A stretch of DNA of 6,454 nt from Planctomycetota bacterium (GTDB taxonomy: Bacteria; Planctomycetota; Phycisphaerae; Sedimentisphaerales; SM23-30), in NCBI GenBank assembly GCA_029573975.1, contig JAKQBU010000492.1, positions 1 through 6,454 on the forward strand, read 5' to 3'. The position numbers were made by a program, and so were the translations under genes. Shown in pieces: positions 1 to 6,216 of the stretch; position 1 is the first letter of the stretch; each line of letters begins with the position of its first letter. The notes beneath the pieces were generated by a model, which had not been told where the DNA came from, ran no database searches, and saw only the letters and a list, made by a program, of their open reading frames with translations.

Positions 1-587
1 CGGATTTGCGTCATCTCTTGATGCAGTCTGCCCGTAGCGGGCTGAGCGGGCTGGAGTGCATGGTGGGAATACCGGGCAGTGTGGGCGGGGCGGTGAAGAT
101 TAATGCGGAAGGCAGTTTTGGGGATATTGGGAATGTGGCCCAGTCGGTCCGTCTGCTGGACAGCAGCGGATTCGGGTTTGTGCGGGAGCGGGAGGATATC
201 TATTTCGGCTACCGGATGACCAATATCATGGCGAAATTCATTTTGGAGGTGGAATTGATGCTGGTTCCGGATGATCCGGAGCGGATCGGCAGGCAAATCA
301 AGGAAATCTGGATGCTCAAGCGGAATTCCCAGCCGATTGGCAGCCGCAGTGCAGGATGTATCTTTAAGAATCCCCGGTCTTTGTCAGCAGGAGCGCTGAT
401 TGACAAGGCCGGTTTAAAAGGGTACCGGATTGGCGGGGCGTATGTAAGCGAGCGCCATGCGAATTTTATTCTGGCGGACGAGGGGGCGAAAAGTTCGGAT
501 GTTCTGGAAATGATCGAGGTAATCCGCGAGAAGGTGCGGGAACGCTATGAGATAGAGTTGGAGCTGGAGATTGATATCTGGCGTTAA
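1..587 (+). CDS. murB: UDP-N-acetylenolpyruvoylglucosamine reductase (MurB), 3' part only
   Basis: MurB is a cytoplasmic FAD enzyme. It uses NADPH to reduce UDP-GlcNAc-enolpyruvate to UDP-N-acetylmuramic acid, the second committed step of peptidoglycan synthesis. The reading frame is already open at base 3, so the gene begins upstream; about 195 codons are visible of a usual ~300. The N-terminal FAD-binding half is mostly missing. What is seen: the glycine-rich GIPGSVGGAV segment (about bases 66-95), FGYR, and SAGCIFKNP, whose serine (codon 348-350) aligns with the catalytic proton-donor Ser of MurB. Near the C-terminus are the family's G-G-A-x-V-S-x-R-H-A-N-F-I block and a final acidic LELE segment that should hold the catalytic Glu. 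A small departure is INAEGSFG where most relatives have a NAG-type motif. The lack of an extra loop suggests the shorter type II MurB, but this is inference. ddl follows after 63 bp. The frame ends in TAA at 585-587. Confidence 0.95.
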   Translation, partial: DLRHLLMQSARSGLSGLECMVGIPGSVGGAVKINAEGSFGDIGNVAQSVRLLDSSGFGFVREREDIYFGYRMTNIMAKFILEVELMLVPDDPERIGRQIKEIWMLKRNSQPIGSRSAGCIFKNPRSLSAGALIDKAGLKGYRIGGAYVSERHANFILADEGAKSSDVLEMIEVIREKVRERYEIELELEIDIWR

Positions 588-650
588 GGGGAATGCGTTA
601 CCATCTAAAAACCCATCTTCGGGCAGTCTATAAAGCAAAGATTAAACCAG

Positions 651-1592
651 GTGAAAAAAGCAAGAGAGACATTTTCAATATTGGTGCTGCGGGGCGGTCC
701 CAGCGCCGAGCGGGAGGTGAGCTTGTCCAGCGGGCAAGCAGTGGCGGCAGCGCTCAAGGCACGCGGTCATGTGGTATATGAATCGGATATCGGGCCGGAT
801 GATCTGGCGGTGCTGGATCGGATCCATGTGGATGTGGTGTTTCCGGTATTGCATGGAACATTCGGGGAAGATGGCCAATTACAGGCAATCCTGGAAAAGC
901 GGGGTCTTCGGTATGTGGGCAGCAATGCGGCCAGTTCCCGTCTGGCAATGGACAAATGGCTCTCGAAGCAGGCGGTGGAGGGAGCGGGAGTGCTAACGGC
1001 GGAAGGAGTGCTGCTGGAGGCGGGGAAGGGGGCCGGCACGAATGAAATTGAGCGGGCAATCGGAAGAGTGGGGATTCCCTGTGTGGCCAAGCCGAATTGT
1101 CAGGGCAGCAGCATTGGGGTGGTGATAGGCCGGACGAAGCTGGAGGCCTGGGAGGGCATTGAAAGATCGCTGGAAGATTATGGGGATTGTCTGGTGGAGA
1201 AGTTTATCGCTGGGCGGGAGCTGACGGTGGGAATACTGGGTGATAAAACCTTGCCAATACTGGAAATAAAGCCGGCCGAGGGATTTTACGATTATCAGGC
1301 GAAATATGTTTCAGATAACACGGAATACAGTTTTGAGACCGGATTGCCGCTTGAATTAACCAAACAGATCCAGGATCAGGCCCGGCGGGCATTTATGGCC
1401 TTGGGCTGCCGCGATTTGGGGCGGGTGGATTTCATATTGGATGGCCAGGGGCGGAGTTATTTTCTGGAAGTCAATACGCTGCCTGGATTTACCTCTCATT
1501 CACTGGTTCCCAAGGCGGCTGGCCGGATTGGTTTAAGCTTCGAGGAAATGTGTGAAGAGATTGTACGAATGTCACTGGCCAGACCGATATAG
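651..1592 (+). CDS. ddl: D-alanine--D-alanine ligase
   Basis: This ATP-grasp enzyme of the cytoplasm joins two D-alanines to make the dipeptide that MurF adds to the peptidoglycan precursor. At 313 residues it matches the usual ~305. Seen in order: GGPSAEREVSLSSG near residues 15-28, whose Glu20 matches E. coli DdlB Glu15 (binds the first D-Ala amine); VLHGTFGEDGQLQ; KPNCQGSSIGV with the ATP-loop serine; YDYQAKY with the omega-loop tyrosine; RVDFILD and FLEVNTLPG with Mg-binding Asp, Glu and Asn; and TSHSLVPKAA with the serine matching DdlB Ser281. All key residues appear present, so it should be active. The start is GTG at 651. An in-frame stop at 606-608 and no other start codon between leave it as the only sensible choice, though its ribosome site is weak. 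ftsQ begins 5 bp after the stop, so the two are probably co-transcribed. Confidence 0.97.
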   Translation: MKKARETFSILVLRGGPSAEREVSLSSGQAVAAALKARGHVVYESDIGPDDLAVLDRIHVDVVFPVLHGTFGEDGQLQAILEKRGLRYVGSNAASSRLAMDKWLSKQAVEGAGVLTAEGVLLEAGKGAGTNEIERAIGRVGIPCVAKPNCQGSSIGVVIGRTKLEAWEGIERSLEDYGDCLVEKFIAGRELTVGILGDKTLPILEIKPAEGFYDYQAKYVSDNTEYSFETGLPLELTKQIQDQARRAFMALGCRDLGRVDFILDGQGRSYFLEVNTLPGFTSHSLVPKAAGRIGLSFEEMCEEIVRMSLARPI

Positions 1593-1597
1593 AAGAT

Positions 1598-2536
1598 ATG
1601 AAAAAAAAGAAAACAACACGGATGTCGAAACGCCAAAAGGATGGTAATTGGCTGAGCCGCCTTATCGGGGAAATTAATCCTGAGCGTAAGTCGTTAGTAT
1701 TTAGAATCTTAGGTAAAACCATGCTGTTGCTTATATTCGGCGGGGCAGTTGTGAGCGCCTTCTATTATATGGAACGGTATGTGGAGGATATTACCCGGAA
1801 GCGGCAGGTGGGTTTGACGGTGGAGTATCCCAATCCACCGAAATGGGCCAGCCCGCAGTTGATCGAGGAAATCTGCCTGTCCAGCGGTATTCGCAGTGAT
1901 GATTTTCTGTTGGATAAGGATTTAACGGCAAAGTGGTCGGAAAATCTGGCGCAGAATCCGTGGGTGAAGAAAGTGCGCCAGGTGCATAAATCCTATACGG
2001 GATTGGTGAAAATCGATTGTGAATTGCGCCAGCCGGTAGCCTCGGTTCAGGGTTCGGGCAAGGTGTATTATCTGGATGAAGAGGGGGTGATTCTGCCGAT
2101 GGTGAAGCTGGTGGAGCCGTATGGCCATGTGATCGCATTGCGGGGTGTTACCAGTTCGCTGCCGAAGGTGGGCCAGAAGGCGACGGGGGCGGATCTGGCC
2201 GCGGGTTTGCAGGTGCTGACGATGATCCGGCAGGTGGACCAGAAATTGCCTTGGCAGGAACAATTGTGGGGGGATCTGGCGGTGCTGGATGTGAATAACT
2301 ATGCCGGACGGGTGAACAAGATGGAATCCCATCTGACCCTGATGACGAAAAACAATACGCCGATTTACTGGGGTGTGGATGTGGACCGGACGATGAGTTT
2401 TTATGAGGCGCCGGTGAAAGTGAAACTGGAGAATCTGTATCGACACGCGCTGGCTCGGCCGCTGGATCAATATACCAGTATCGACTTGCGGAGCATGCGG
2501 AAGGAAAAAGCGGACGTGATTCCGGAAAACGGATAA
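1598..2536 (+). CDS. ftsQ: FtsQ/DivIB-type cell division protein
   Basis: FtsQ is a bitopic inner-membrane protein that bridges early and late division proteins and helps recruit FtsL/FtsB and the septal wall synthase. Seen: a cytoplasmic N-terminus of ~35 residues starting with a lysine run (K2-K5); one membrane segment at about 38-57 (RILGKTMLLLIFGGAVVSAF); a POTRA-like domain at about 72-143 with the typical late NPWVKKV motif (120-126) and a closing E-L-R-Q-P-V; then a beta-rich domain with YYLDEEGVILP (157-167). Length 312 is slightly above the common 250-290. Sequence conservation of FtsQ is low, so the call rests on the domain order plus location right after murB and ddl. A weak AGAAG lies 2 bp before the ATG; a second ATG at 1622 has no ribosome site. 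Unusually, no ftsA or ftsZ follows; the next gene encodes an exported barrel-like protein. The 5' end of the gene is more AT-rich than the rest. Confidence 0.88.
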   Translation: MKKKKTTRMSKRQKDGNWLSRLIGEINPERKSLVFRILGKTMLLLIFGGAVVSAFYYMERYVEDITRKRQVGLTVEYPNPPKWASPQLIEEICLSSGIRSDDFLLDKDLTAKWSENLAQNPWVKKVRQVHKSYTGLVKIDCELRQPVASVQGSGKVYYLDEEGVILPMVKLVEPYGHVIALRGVTSSLPKVGQKATGADLAAGLQVLTMIRQVDQKLPWQEQLWGDLAVLDVNNYAGRVNKMESHLTLMTKNNTPIYWGVDVDRTMSFYEAPVKVKLENLYRHALARPLDQYTSIDLRSMRKEKADVIPENG

Positions 2537-2555
2537 ATGGCTCCAGGAGAAGTAT

Positions 2556-2560
2556 GGGAG
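2556..2560 (+). promoter_or_regulatory. ribosome binding site that decides the barrel gene start
   Basis: GGGAG lies 6 bp before the ATG at 2567. The earlier in-frame ATG at 2537 abuts the ftsQ stop and has only a weak GGA upstream. An AGGAG at 2545-2549 is 17 bp from 2567, too far to be ideal. This favours the shorter protein with an N-terminal signal peptide. Confidence 0.6.
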
Positions 2561-2566
2561 AAGTTT

Positions 2567-3568
2567 ATGCCGGTTCATAAGTTGCATTACGGGGTAAGGG
2601 GGGTGATTTTGGTTCTGTTTGGCAGTTGGGTTCCGATGGGTTTGGCGCAGAATGCGATGAATGCCTGGTTTAGTCCTGAGTTGGGTCGGCTTCAGACGAA
2701 TTTGCGTTATGAGTTTGAAATCCTGCCAGCGGTGGATGTGTCCCGGCAGGATACGGAATTTTCGGCCCATCATTATAATTTGAGTATGCTGCTTCCGGTT
2801 TGGAACAGGGAAGATTCTGAGCTGGCGCTGTCTCCTTCGTTTGGCGTGCTGGATATCCATTCGGGTGCGATCTTGCCCGATTCCCGGCAGGATCTGCCGG
2901 ATGAACTGTATAAGATTGATCTGGGAGGCATGTATCGGCGGAAGCTGGATGGGGATCGGGTATTGGGTTTGCAGGTGTCGCTCAGTTCGCCCAGTGATAA
3001 GCCGTTTAATTCTCTGGATGAGGTATCGGTGAATGCTACGGGTATGCTGCGGGTTCCGGCCGCGGCAAACGATGCCTGGCTGTTTTTTCTGAACTATTCG
3101 GATCGCCGGGATTTTCTGCCGTATGTACCACTGCCGGGGGTCGCCTATCAGTGGAATCCCGGCCCGGAGTTCCGAGGTGTTTTCGGTCTGCCGTTTTCGA
3201 TGGTGAACTGGCAGCCGGTGGAAGACTGGACGCTGGAGGCCAGCTATTTTGTGCCGCGTACGGTGAATACCCGGCTGCGTTATCAACTGCTGGAGAAGGT
3301 ATCGGTTTATTCCGGATTCCGGTGGTATCATGATTCCTATTTGCGTTCGGAACGGGATGAAGATCAGGATCGGCTGTTTTTTTACCAGAAAAAGGCGATG
3401 TCCGGGATCATTTGGGAAATCAGCGAATCGTTTTCGATTGATTTGCAGGGCGGGTATGGTTTTGACCGGTTCCTCTATGAGGGGGAAGATTATGGGGACC
3501 GGGGAGATGACCGGATTTCCCTGTCAGATGGCTGGTTCGGCCAGGTGAGCGGAACTATTCGTTTCTAG
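2567..3568 (+). CDS. exported beta-barrel-like outer membrane protein of unknown function
   Basis: I do not recognise a named family with certainty; the pattern resembles uncharacterised barrel families such as DUF6268. With the ATG at 2567 the product is 333 residues. Residues 1-28 look like a Sec signal peptide: K5 and R11, then GVILVLFGSWVPMGLA, with likely cleavage after Ala27. The mature part is rich in alternating hydrophobic/aromatic strands (for example LGLQVSLSS, WTLEASYFV, VSVYSGFRWY, SIDLQGGYGF) separated by polar, acidic turns. It ends in GTIRF, a C-terminal phenylalanine strand typical of proteins handled by the Bam complex. A longer form could start at the ATG at 2537, directly after the ftsQ stop. 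I prefer 2567 because GGGAG (2556-2560) sits 6 bp upstream and because it gives a clean signal peptide. It is probably in the ftsQ transcript. Its 3' end overlaps the opposing acyltransferase gene by 45 bp. Any role in division or envelope assembly is inferred only from location. Confidence 0.8.
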   Translation: MPVHKLHYGVRGVILVLFGSWVPMGLAQNAMNAWFSPELGRLQTNLRYEFEILPAVDVSRQDTEFSAHHYNLSMLLPVWNREDSELALSPSFGVLDIHSGAILPDSRQDLPDELYKIDLGGMYRRKLDGDRVLGLQVSLSSPSDKPFNSLDEVSVNATGMLRVPAAANDAWLFFLNYSDRRDFLPYVPLPGVAYQWNPGPEFRGVFGLPFSMVNWQPVEDWTLEASYFVPRTVNTRLRYQLLEKVSVYSGFRWYHDSYLRSERDEDQDRLFFYQKKAMSGIIWEISESFSIDLQGGYGFDRFLYEGEDYGDRGDDRISLSDGWFGQVSGTIRF

Positions 3569-4504
3569 TTTTCTTTCTTCCGGCGGGCGGGTTTTCCAGC
3601 GGCGGTGCACCCACCAGTATTGTTCGGGGTCCTGGCGGATGAAGTTTTCGATGGCAGTGGTATATTCCGCCGTAATCCAGTGCAGAGGATGGTCCTGCTT
3701 TTTCCATTCTTCCGGGTGAATGATGCGGTTACAGACCATCTCGAACCGAAAGCGGTCATCGAGGCGGCGGCAGCAGCCGACGACGATCGGCACATTGAAC
3801 TGCATGGCCAGCAGGCCGATGCTTTTGTAGGTGGCGGCCTTGCGGCCGAAGAAGTCCACGAAGATGTCCTTGCGGCTGCCGTTCTGGTCGGCGACGATGC
3901 CCAGGGCGGCACCGGTTTTGAGGACGTCCAGCATGGCGTCGGTGGCCCCTTTTTTGTAGATAATATTCTGGCCCTGGTGCAGGACGTGATAGACATACCG
4001 GTTGATATAGGGATTGTCGATGGGGCGGGCGACGTTAAAGGTTTCCATGCCCAGGGCGGCAAAGACACAGCCCATGACCTCGAAGTTGCCATAGTGGCCG
4101 GTGACCAGGATGACGCCGCGGCCGTTGAGCAGAAGCTGAAGGACTTCGGGGATATTATTTATTTTCGTATAGCGGTGCCAGGTGGAATGGCGCATCAGGC
4201 GGGCGGTATAGAGAATGTCGAAGGCGAACATGACCAGGTGCTCGAAGCTGCGGCAGGCGGTGCGTTCGATCCAGGCGGGGGATTTTTCCGGGTAGCTTAG
4301 CCGCAGGTTTTCCAGAGCACGCTCCCGCCCCCGGCCGTAAATGCGGTAGAGGCCCCTCCCCAGCCAGCGGGCGACGCGGAGGGATGCGTCGATGTCGGCG
4401 ATTTGCAGCAGGATGGCGATGAGCCGCACCATCACATAAAAAAGGTAATCCAGCAGCGGATTATGCTTTTTTTTCTTCTTTTTCTTTTTCGGAGTGTCTG
4501 GCAT
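3524..4504 (-). CDS. LpxL/HtrB-family lysophospholipid (lipid A) acyltransferase
   Basis: Members of this family transfer a fatty acyl chain from acyl-ACP or acyl-CoA to a lipid acceptor, classically late acylation of lipid A at the inner face of the inner membrane. The 326-residue length is typical (~300-320). Seen: a basic N-terminus with eight lysines in a row (K6-K13); a hydrophobic segment at about 17-38; the catalytic H-x4-E motif GHYGNFE (H137, E142); a DQN at 206-208 matching the family's conserved Asp-Gln; the F-F-G block (218-220); and near the end the WWVHRRWKTRP block (297-307), characteristic of LpxL/HtrB relatives. The lipid acceptor cannot be told from sequence. A good promoter lies upstream at 4555-4582. 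No clear Shine-Dalgarno precedes the ATG. The last 14 codons plus stop lie inside the 3' end of the convergent barrel gene, beyond the conserved domain. It appears monocistronic in this window. Confidence 0.92.
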   Translation of the reverse strand: MPDTPKKKKKKKKHNPLLDYLFYVMVRLIAILLQIADIDASLRVARWLGRGLYRIYGRGRERALENLRLSYPEKSPAWIERTACRSFEHLVMFAFDILYTARLMRHSTWHRYTKINNIPEVLQLLLNGRGVILVTGHYGNFEVMGCVFAALGMETFNVARPIDNPYINRYVYHVLHQGQNIIYKKGATDAMLDVLKTGAALGIVADQNGSRKDIFVDFFGRKAATYKSIGLLAMQFNVPIVVGCCRRLDDRFRFEMVCNRIIHPEEWKKQDHPLHWITAEYTTAIENFIRQDPEQYWWVHRRWKTRPPEERKLETNSSAHLAEPAI

Positions 4505-4554
4505 TCGGTTTTTTGTTTGTATTCTACAATATCAGTAACTTATTTCGCGGCTGT

Positions 4555-4582
4555 ATTTTAGCGGAATCGGTACGTAAGTCAA
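4555..4582 (-). promoter_or_regulatory. sigma70-type promoter for the acyltransferase gene
   Basis: Read on the minus strand, a -35 box TTGACT (4577-4582) is followed by a 16-bp spacer and a -10 box TAAAAT (4555-4560). Each matches the consensus at five of six positions. Transcription would begin near 4548, giving a leader of roughly 44 bases before the ATG at 4504. It lies in the AT-rich tract, where chance matches are commoner, but spacing, orientation and distance all fit. Confidence 0.55.
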
Positions 4583-4595
4583 TTGTTGTATTTTG

Positions 4596-4624
4596 TTGAA
4601 ATATAAGCTAATGTAAGGTAAAAA
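4596..4624 (+). promoter_or_regulatory. weak candidate promoter for the island gene
   Basis: TTGAAA (4596-4601), a 17-bp spacer and TAAAAA (4619-4624) form a plausible but weak sigma70-like promoter, four of six in each box. It would give a leader of about 50 bases. In such AT-rich sequence this could easily be chance. Confidence 0.25.
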
Positions 4625-4668
4625 ATAAAGCAGATAGCATTTTTGTAAATTTTTACATTTTCTAAATT

Positions 4669-4674
4669 AAGGAA
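4669..4674 (+). promoter_or_regulatory. ribosome binding site of the island gene
   Basis: AAGGAA ends 8 bp before the ATG at 4683, and an in-frame TAA at 4668-4670 rules out a start further upstream. Together they support 4683 over the internal ATGs at 4704 and 4722. Confidence 0.6.
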
Positions 4675-4682
4675 ATAAGACA

Positions 4683-5705
4683 ATGAACTTAACTGTTTGT
4701 AATATGACACTTCAAGAGTCCATGAATGGCAATGGTGTTTTTCCATCAGCTTTGAGGCAACGGATCTGCCATGCAATTGAGAAAATATCTACTGAAGAGA
4801 TGGACCATTTGCTAACCAAGCACGAATCAGATCCCGAAAACTTTGATAGAACAATAGAAAAAAACTTGCAAGAAATTGCCCCCGAATTAAATATTAAATC
4901 CAATTGCATGATATCTAATTTAAGAAAATTTAATTGTGACCTTATTATAAAGACAATCGACTCTTATGTTTGTGTGGAGATAGAAAAAAATAAATTAGCA
5001 AGGTTCGAATTTGATATTCTTAAAATGCAGGCCTTTGCTAGCAGATTAAAACAGGAGGGGTGTAAAGAGAAAATATACGGTGCATTTATTATTCCTGCTG
5101 ATAATATTGTCGCCAATCATATATCAGGCAATTCAAGAGAGTCTTCTTATCAATATTTAGAAAGGTTGTCACATCTTATCGCTCAAATTAATCCGTTATT
5201 ATTAGACGATATTTTATTAGTGGGTTACAGTACTCTTATTTTATCGGAAATCAGTAAACATAAAAAACCTCAAATAAAATCCAAAGATTCAATTCCCAAT
5301 TACGTAATCTTATCGGAAAAAGGAATGTTAGAGGAAGATGTTATTCGGAAAATTCTTAGGAACTATCCGTTGGAACTTGTTTTTCAATTGAGAAATAGAT
5401 TATGGTCGGAATATCCCCAACTTCGGGAAAAAATCAATTATAATAGTCATTATTTAGGGTATGCTAATGGTCAGGAGACTGATGCATTATATGTATATTT
5501 CCAGAAAAACCGACTCTTGTTGGATGTCAGGGTATCTGTGAAAGAATCTGAACGCCTAAAAAGCCTGGGATTTAGAGTTAAACCCAGAAATAATTATCAA
5601 TGTAGAGCTGGATGGCTTACGGGATTATATGTGCCTTACGATACAAATAACTTTGAAGCGATTGTAGATTTAGCGAAACTTGCTCTTAAAAGATTGGTGA
5701 CTTAA
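4683..5705 (+). CDS. putative PD-(D/E)XK-type nuclease with DUF5655-like C-terminal domain
   Basis: I cannot name the family with certainty. The 340-residue protein has no signal peptide or membrane segment and is probably cytoplasmic. Three parts are visible. Residues ~21-70 are mainly helical and charged. Residues ~82-185 look like a restriction-endonuclease core: FNCDLIIK (Asp86), then VCVEIEKN (Glu99, Glu101, Lys102), then RFEFDILKMQAFA as the following helix, and a hydrophobic strand IYGAFIIP. An Asp followed by E-x-E resembles the BamHI/BglII variant of the PD-(D/E)XK site. Residues ~226-336 (from LELVFQLRNRLW through ALYVYFQKNRLLLDVRVSV to the last helix) resemble the DUF5655 domain often attached to such nucleases. 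Codon use is strongly AT-ending, unlike all neighbours, pointing to horizontal transfer. No methyltransferase or other partner is visible nearby. Nuclease activity and a defence role are inference; a DNA repair role or an inactive relative remain possible. Confidence 0.6.
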   Translation: MNLTVCNMTLQESMNGNGVFPSALRQRICHAIEKISTEEMDHLLTKHESDPENFDRTIEKNLQEIAPELNIKSNCMISNLRKFNCDLIIKTIDSYVCVEIEKNKLARFEFDILKMQAFASRLKQEGCKEKIYGAFIIPADNIVANHISGNSRESSYQYLERLSHLIAQINPLLLDDILLVGYSTLILSEISKHKKPQIKSKDSIPNYVILSEKGMLEEDVIRKILRNYPLELVFQLRNRLWSEYPQLREKINYNSHYLGYANGQETDALYVYFQKNRLLLDVRVSVKESERLKSLGFRVKPRNNYQCRAGWLTGLYVPYDTNNFEAIVDLAKLALKRLVT

Positions 5706-5786
5706 AAAACATTTGGTTTTAAAATATATTTTTAGGGGTGATAAACGATGTTTTAGTTCAAGTGCTTTAATGTTAAGGTGAATCAT
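5706..5786 (+). other. short AT-rich intergenic region upstream of yjbQ
   Basis: This is the right edge of the AT-rich island. It contains a perfect 12-bp AT palindrome (5721-5732) and a weak possible promoter for yjbQ: TTAAAA at 5702-5707, 17 bp, TATATT at 5725-5730. A weak hairpin (AAAAC at 5706-5710 against GTTTT at 5716-5720) is followed by T-rich sequence, but the stem has too little G+C to be called a terminator. Confidence 0.35.
5775..5780 (+). promoter_or_regulatory. ribosome binding site that decides the yjbQ start
   Basis: AAGGTG lies 6 bp before the ATG at 5787. The in-frame GTG at 5778 is itself part of this site, so the ATG is the better start and the protein loses three extra residues. 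Confidence 0.6.
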
Positions 5787-6203
5787 ATGAAGAGTTATCG
5801 CAAGGAATTGTGGTTTGATGTGAAGCAGCGGCGGGAGTTCATTAATATTACGCCGAAGGTGGAGGAGTGTCTGCGGGAGAGCGGGGTCCGGGAGGGGCTG
5901 TGTCTGGTGAACGCGATGCATATCACGGCCAGCGTGTTTATCAATGACGATGAGCCGGGGCTGCACGCCGATTTTGAGGAGTGGCTGGAGGGGCTGGCCC
6001 CGGAAAAGCCCTACAGCCGCTACCGGCATAACGGGTATGAAGATAACGGCGACGCCCACCTGAAACGGACGATCATGGGCCGGGAGGTGGTCTGCGCGGT
6101 GACGGAGGGGAAGCTGGATTTCGGGCCGTGGGAGCAGATTTTTTACGGTGAGTTCGACGGCCGCCGGCGCAAGCGGGTCCTCGTGAAGATCATCGGCGAG
6201 TGA
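5787..6203 (+). CDS. yjbQ: YjbQ/UPF0047 family protein
   Basis: The 138-residue product is full length for the UPF0047 family (~130-140), small cytoplasmic proteins with a beta-rich fold that form trimers. E. coli YjbQ has weak thiamine-phosphate synthase activity, but the true cellular role is not settled. Family marks seen: [13 protein letters not shown] (42-54, His45), a middle RYRHNG (79-83, His81), [13 protein letters not shown] (86-98) where relatives have N-x-D-A-H-L and an exposed metal-site histidine, then [18 protein letters not shown] (108-125) and a closing basic strand [11 protein letters not shown]. The three histidines (45, 81, 91) are consistent with the metal-binding pocket of the family. 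The usual W-Q is W-E-Q here, a minor change. I chose the ATG at 5787 from its ribosome site; a GTG at 5778 would add three residues. A LysE-type gene follows after 13 bp, so they are likely co-transcribed. Composition is G+C rich, in sharp contrast to the preceding gene. Confidence 0.9.
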   Translation: MKSYRKELWFDVKQRREFINITPKVEECLRESGVREGLCLVNAMHITASVFINDDEPGLHADFEEWLEGLAPEKPYSRYRHNGYEDNGDAHLKRTIMGREVVCAVTEGKLDFGPWEQIFYGEFDGRRRKRVLVKIIGE

Positions 6204-6207
6204 GGAG
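6202..6207 (+). promoter_or_regulatory. ribosome binding site of the LysE-family gene
   Basis: GAGGAG overlaps the yjbQ stop codon and ends 9 bp before the GTG at 6217. This supports that start and translational coupling with yjbQ. Confidence 0.65.
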
Positions 6208-6216
6208 CCGGCCATC

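Larger units (their letters stand above)
4505..4682. other. AT-rich divergent intergenic region
   Basis: This 178-bp gap separates the minus-strand acyltransferase from the plus-strand island gene. It holds the acyltransferase promoter (4555-4582) and a weaker plus-strand candidate (4596-4624). It also has an imperfect direct repeat, TATTTCGCGG at 4541-4550 and TATTTTAGCGG at 4554-4564. G+C falls from the high values of the acyltransferase gene to very low values, so one boundary of the putative acquired island lies here. I see no tRNA, attachment-site repeat or transposon end in it. Confidence 0.6.

Noticed and set aside
593..781. Small plus-strand open frame starting just after murB
   Set aside because: It mostly overlaps the N-terminal part of ddl out of frame, and its AAGGGG-like site is only about 2 bp from the ATG. 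No sign of a real product.
1922..3331. Long minus-strand open frame of 469 codons
   Set aside because: It lies antisense to ftsQ and the barrel gene. Its product is a low-complexity mix rich in His, Arg, Gln and Pro with no domain, as expected from the codon bias of the plus-strand genes.
3605..4300. Plus-strand open frame of 231 codons
   Set aside because: It is antisense to the well-supported acyltransferase gene and gives an Asp/Gly/Ala/Val-rich product without recognisable motifs.
4541..4564. Imperfect direct repeat TATTTCGCGG / TATTTTAGCGG as a possible operator or insertion scar
   Set aside because: The copies are short and imperfect, and I see no counterpart at the other edge of the island, so neither an operator nor a target duplication can be supported.
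5706..5735. Possible intrinsic terminator after the island gene
   Set aside because: The stem is only 5 bp with a single G-C pair, too weak despite the T-rich tail.
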